A program made the translations under genes and the position numbers. Below are positions 61,710 through 64,000 of a DNA stretch of 64,000 nucleotides, in pieces; the stretch's first letter is position 1, and every line of letters begins with the position of its first letter. Below the pieces are notes generated by a model, which ran no database searches, was not told the DNA's origin, and was given only the letters and a program-made list of their open reading frames with translations. This DNA is from Daphnia carinata (lineage: Eukaryota; Arthropoda; Branchiopoda; Diplostraca; Daphniidae): assembly GCF_022539665.2 (NCBI RefSeq), contig NC_081339.1, forward strand, positions 4,148,517-4,212,516, given 5' to 3'.

Positions 61710-64000
61710 TATTTTGGTTTTCATTTCTCTGTACTACAATGTACTACTTGAGTGTGTATAGATAATCTTGGTCCGGAATGGGTTGATGGAGCGGAAGTGG
61801 ACGACTCGTTTCAACCGGTTCCGCCAGGTATTTTATCAAATGTGAAATGACGGCAACAAACATTTTTTTTTTTTTTTTTTTTATATATAATATATTTCTA
61901 GAAAAAATTAAATAACATTTGCGGTCATTCCTTTTGGCGCAACTTTCTCAAACTTTATCTTTTACCCAATTTTGGGACTATCTATTTATCAATTATTATT
62001 TATTTTTTTTTTTTCTATTTAAATAATAAAAAAAAATAAAAAAAAATACTCGACTTGTTTTTCACAGATAAAATCGATGAAGAATTCGGTTGGCCAACAT
62101 CCGCCGCATTGGTAGATGAGTCAGCCGATCAAATGGCCATCAACGACGAGCAATTAGACGACCATCAATCCGTGCCAGAAGAAGAGGAATTAACGAATGG
62201 AGCGGACGAGGCGGGCGACTTGAAACGGGCGGAGCGGGTCCGCCACTACGATCGGGACGAGATCCGTCAGTACATGCAGAGGCAAAGGAAAGAGCGCAAG
62301 GAGAAGATGGGCCGCAAAGCATCGGGTCCCGTCTGTCACCACAGCCGCATCAGCCCGATGAAACGGTCGGACATGGGTCTGCCGGACAAACCCGTCGTCA
62401 TGCAGACAAAACGAAAAGAGGTGAAACGAGCCGAACCGACGGCGAGGAAACAGGTCCCTGCCGAGAAAACGAAATCCGTCTGCAAGACTAGCCTGCGGCC
62501 AAGAGAAGAGGAAAAGAAGAAACCGGACTCGGCCAGCCGCAGCAGCAGCAGCAGCAGCAGGGGCGACAAAGGCATCCAGACGGAACCGATGGCCGCGCGG
62601 CAAACGATCGATGAGGCAACTCAAATATCGGCCCGCAGCCAATTCGATGACTCGAGCGCCGATTGGCTTGACGCTGTTGCCAAGGCGACGGGCGGCGGCC
62701 CTGTCCCGGGTGACGGCCGGATGGCGCAACGAGCTACACCGTCGCAATCTACCAACGAGAGACTCGCCAGCGCATCCAGCGGTCCGCAATCGTCTGCCAG
62801 ATCGCCATACCTTGCACGCGAGTGTCCGGCCGTGACGGCCGTCGAGACCAAACCAAAGCCCGTGACCAATTTGATCCAGAAGATCGAAGATTTGGAATTG
62901 TACATCGGCAATCTGTTGGAGGCTCCCACATTCCAGGCAGTTCAAACGGCGTCCGTTCATTTGCTTTCGACCCCGGCAGTGGAACGGCCCAGGGACGTTG
63001 GTCCGTTTGCCTCTCATCGTCCATCGCAACCCGTGCAATTAGCTACAAAGTTAACCCGGCCTCCGGTAGCTGCTACACCGGTGACGTCACATCCGTTGCG
63101 TCGAACGGAGACGGACGGAACGACCCGACTGGCCCAGCCAACGCCGCCGACGCGCATCTCTTCTTTAAAATTAGAACAATTCCAGCTGGACACGACGGTT
63201 TCGACTGAGTACCACCCGCTTCCTGATCACTTGGCCGCATTCCTGCGTCTGGACGGCAGGCCCGGTCGATCGCGCGATGGATCAGCGACGGTCAGGCCCG
63301 GTCAGACGGAAGTTGCGTCACAATCGAAAGGCGAGCCGAAACATCGCGATAAACGTTCCAGATACGTGACGACGCACGAGGCGACCGAGCTGAGCTCTCT
63401 TTTCCAGCAACAACTTTCTCGGCATCCGGAAGCGGCCGGCCAAACGAGAGGCGTTGCAGAGCGGCGGACGGCAGGCGGTCGACAAGATGAAGAACAACAA
63501 CAACAGCAACCGCAGACCTACTTTCGAGACTTTAATGAAATCCTGCAGATGGATCCGAACCCGTTGACGGAGCGCTCCAACAGCTGGAAGCGAATGGCCT
63601 CACGATCGCTCATGCCCGACGGAGCCGATGCTTTCCCCGTTCCGGCCGCGCCCTACACCATTCTGTCAGCCCTCAGCGACGAGCTCAAAGCGACCATGAA
63701 CCGAATTCCGCGCCGAGCAGCCGACAATAACTCGTCCGACTCGGACTTTCAGTCACGACTCTCCGTCTCTGACATTTCTGTGCCGGATGCGGTCACTCAA
63801 ACCGCAAACGGCCAGCTCGTCCCGCCCGCCCCGCCAGTCCCGCCCGATCGAGCCTCGTCATCGTCGTCGTCAATCTACTCCTCGTCCAAAAATGAAATTC
63901 AAATGCCAAAAAACGGGTCAGCTTCTCGAACCGGCAGCCGTGATGCTGGTTCGAGAGGAGCGACCACCCATCCAACTGAACGTCATTCCGGCCACCAACA
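57351..64000 (+). CDS. Large Ser/Pro-rich protein, possibly CEP350-like, 3' end outside window
   Basis: Exons read: 57351-57595, 57998-58073, 59042-59134, 59979-60059, 61377-61502, 61762-61827, 62068-64000 (open at the window end). All junctions agree in phase. The first in-frame ATG is at 57548 (MRRPSHRQQQQQ); the frame is open further upstream to the acceptor at 57350, so the true start may be earlier. The sequence is mostly disordered: acidic and Gly-rich segments, then a basic helical motif (HYDRDEIRQYMQRQRKERKEK), a Ser run, a short helical segment (NLIQKIEDLELYIGNLLEA), a Gln run and PPAPPVPP. The YDxDExRxYMxxQxxER motif resembles one in vertebrate CEP350, a centrosomal microtubule-anchoring protein. 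That link is from memory and tentative. No catalytic domain is visible. The exon/intron structure is better supported than the identity. Confidence 0.62.
58074..59041 (+). other. Intron of the 57-kb gene
   Basis: T/A-run-rich and non-coding; ends GTGAAACAG at 59041. The neighbouring introns 59135-59978, 60060-61376 and 61503-61761 are of the same kind, with homopolymers, (GT)n near 60823-60838 and no recognisable exon. Confidence 0.55.

Noticed and set aside
62190-63038. 282-residue minus-strand ORF
   Set aside because: Opposite strand of the last open exon, whose plus-strand frame runs 1.9 kb without a stop and joins upstream exons in phase.

Overview
This is a eukaryotic, almost certainly arthropod, window. 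The genes are multi-exon with GT-AG introns. Exons are GC-rich, while introns and spacers are packed with T/A homopolymers and (TC)n, (GA)n, (CA)n and poly-G tracts. The gene content and style (an arthropod-type fibrinogen-related protein, 59-64 nt introns in the compact gene, larger T-rich introns elsewhere) fit a branchiopod crustacean such as Daphnia. That placement is inference; no sequence search was run.

Layout. (1) 1-21.2 kb, + strand: most of a protein kinase N (PKN) gene. It is cut at its 5' end: HR1a lies outside, while HR1b, HR1c, the C2-like domain, the linker and the complete AGC kinase domain and C-tail are inside. Two of its introns hold large open blocks, each beginning with its own ATG (2858 and 12795) and ending at a phase-0 donor. 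Both can join the downstream PKN exons in frame, which suggests alternative promoters giving PKN isoforms with unrelated N-termini. (2) 21.3-23.1 kb, - strand: a compact five-exon HROB-like gene (C17orf53 family, OB-fold factor of the MCM8-MCM9 helicase pathway), tail to tail with PKN. (3) 23.2-23.7 kb: a 480-bp inverted-repeat (foldback/MITE-like) element flanked by TTAA, inside the short spacer between HROB and the next, divergent gene. (4) 23.8-25.1 kb, + strand: NUBPL, the mitochondrial Fe-S P-loop protein of complex I assembly. (5) 26.4-33.7 kb, - strand: ZMYND19 (MYND zinc finger), five exons, with a 130-nt poly-G run in intron 2. (6) 35.4-36.4 kb, + strand: a small unrecognised gene. 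(7) 37.1-52.1 kb, - strand: a secreted fibrinogen-related protein with signal peptide, coiled-coil and Thr/Ser-rich stalk and complete fibrinogen C-terminal domain, split by a 9-kb intron. (8) 57.35-64.0 kb, + strand, running off the window: a large low-complexity Ser/Pro-rich protein, possibly CEP350-like, with a series of small symmetric phase-1 exons.

The genes have unrelated roles (Rho-dependent signalling, recombination repair, mitochondrial Fe-S delivery, MYND-domain protein interaction, extracellular matrix or lectin-like function, possibly centrosome). I see no operon-like system, CRISPR array, rRNA or tRNA. The most interesting points are the alternative PKN first exons, the TTAA-flanked foldback element in a bidirectional promoter, an in-frame GC-AG intron and unusual C-tail in PKN, a perfect 36-bp palindrome near 53.1 kb, and the run of frame-neutral exons in the last gene.
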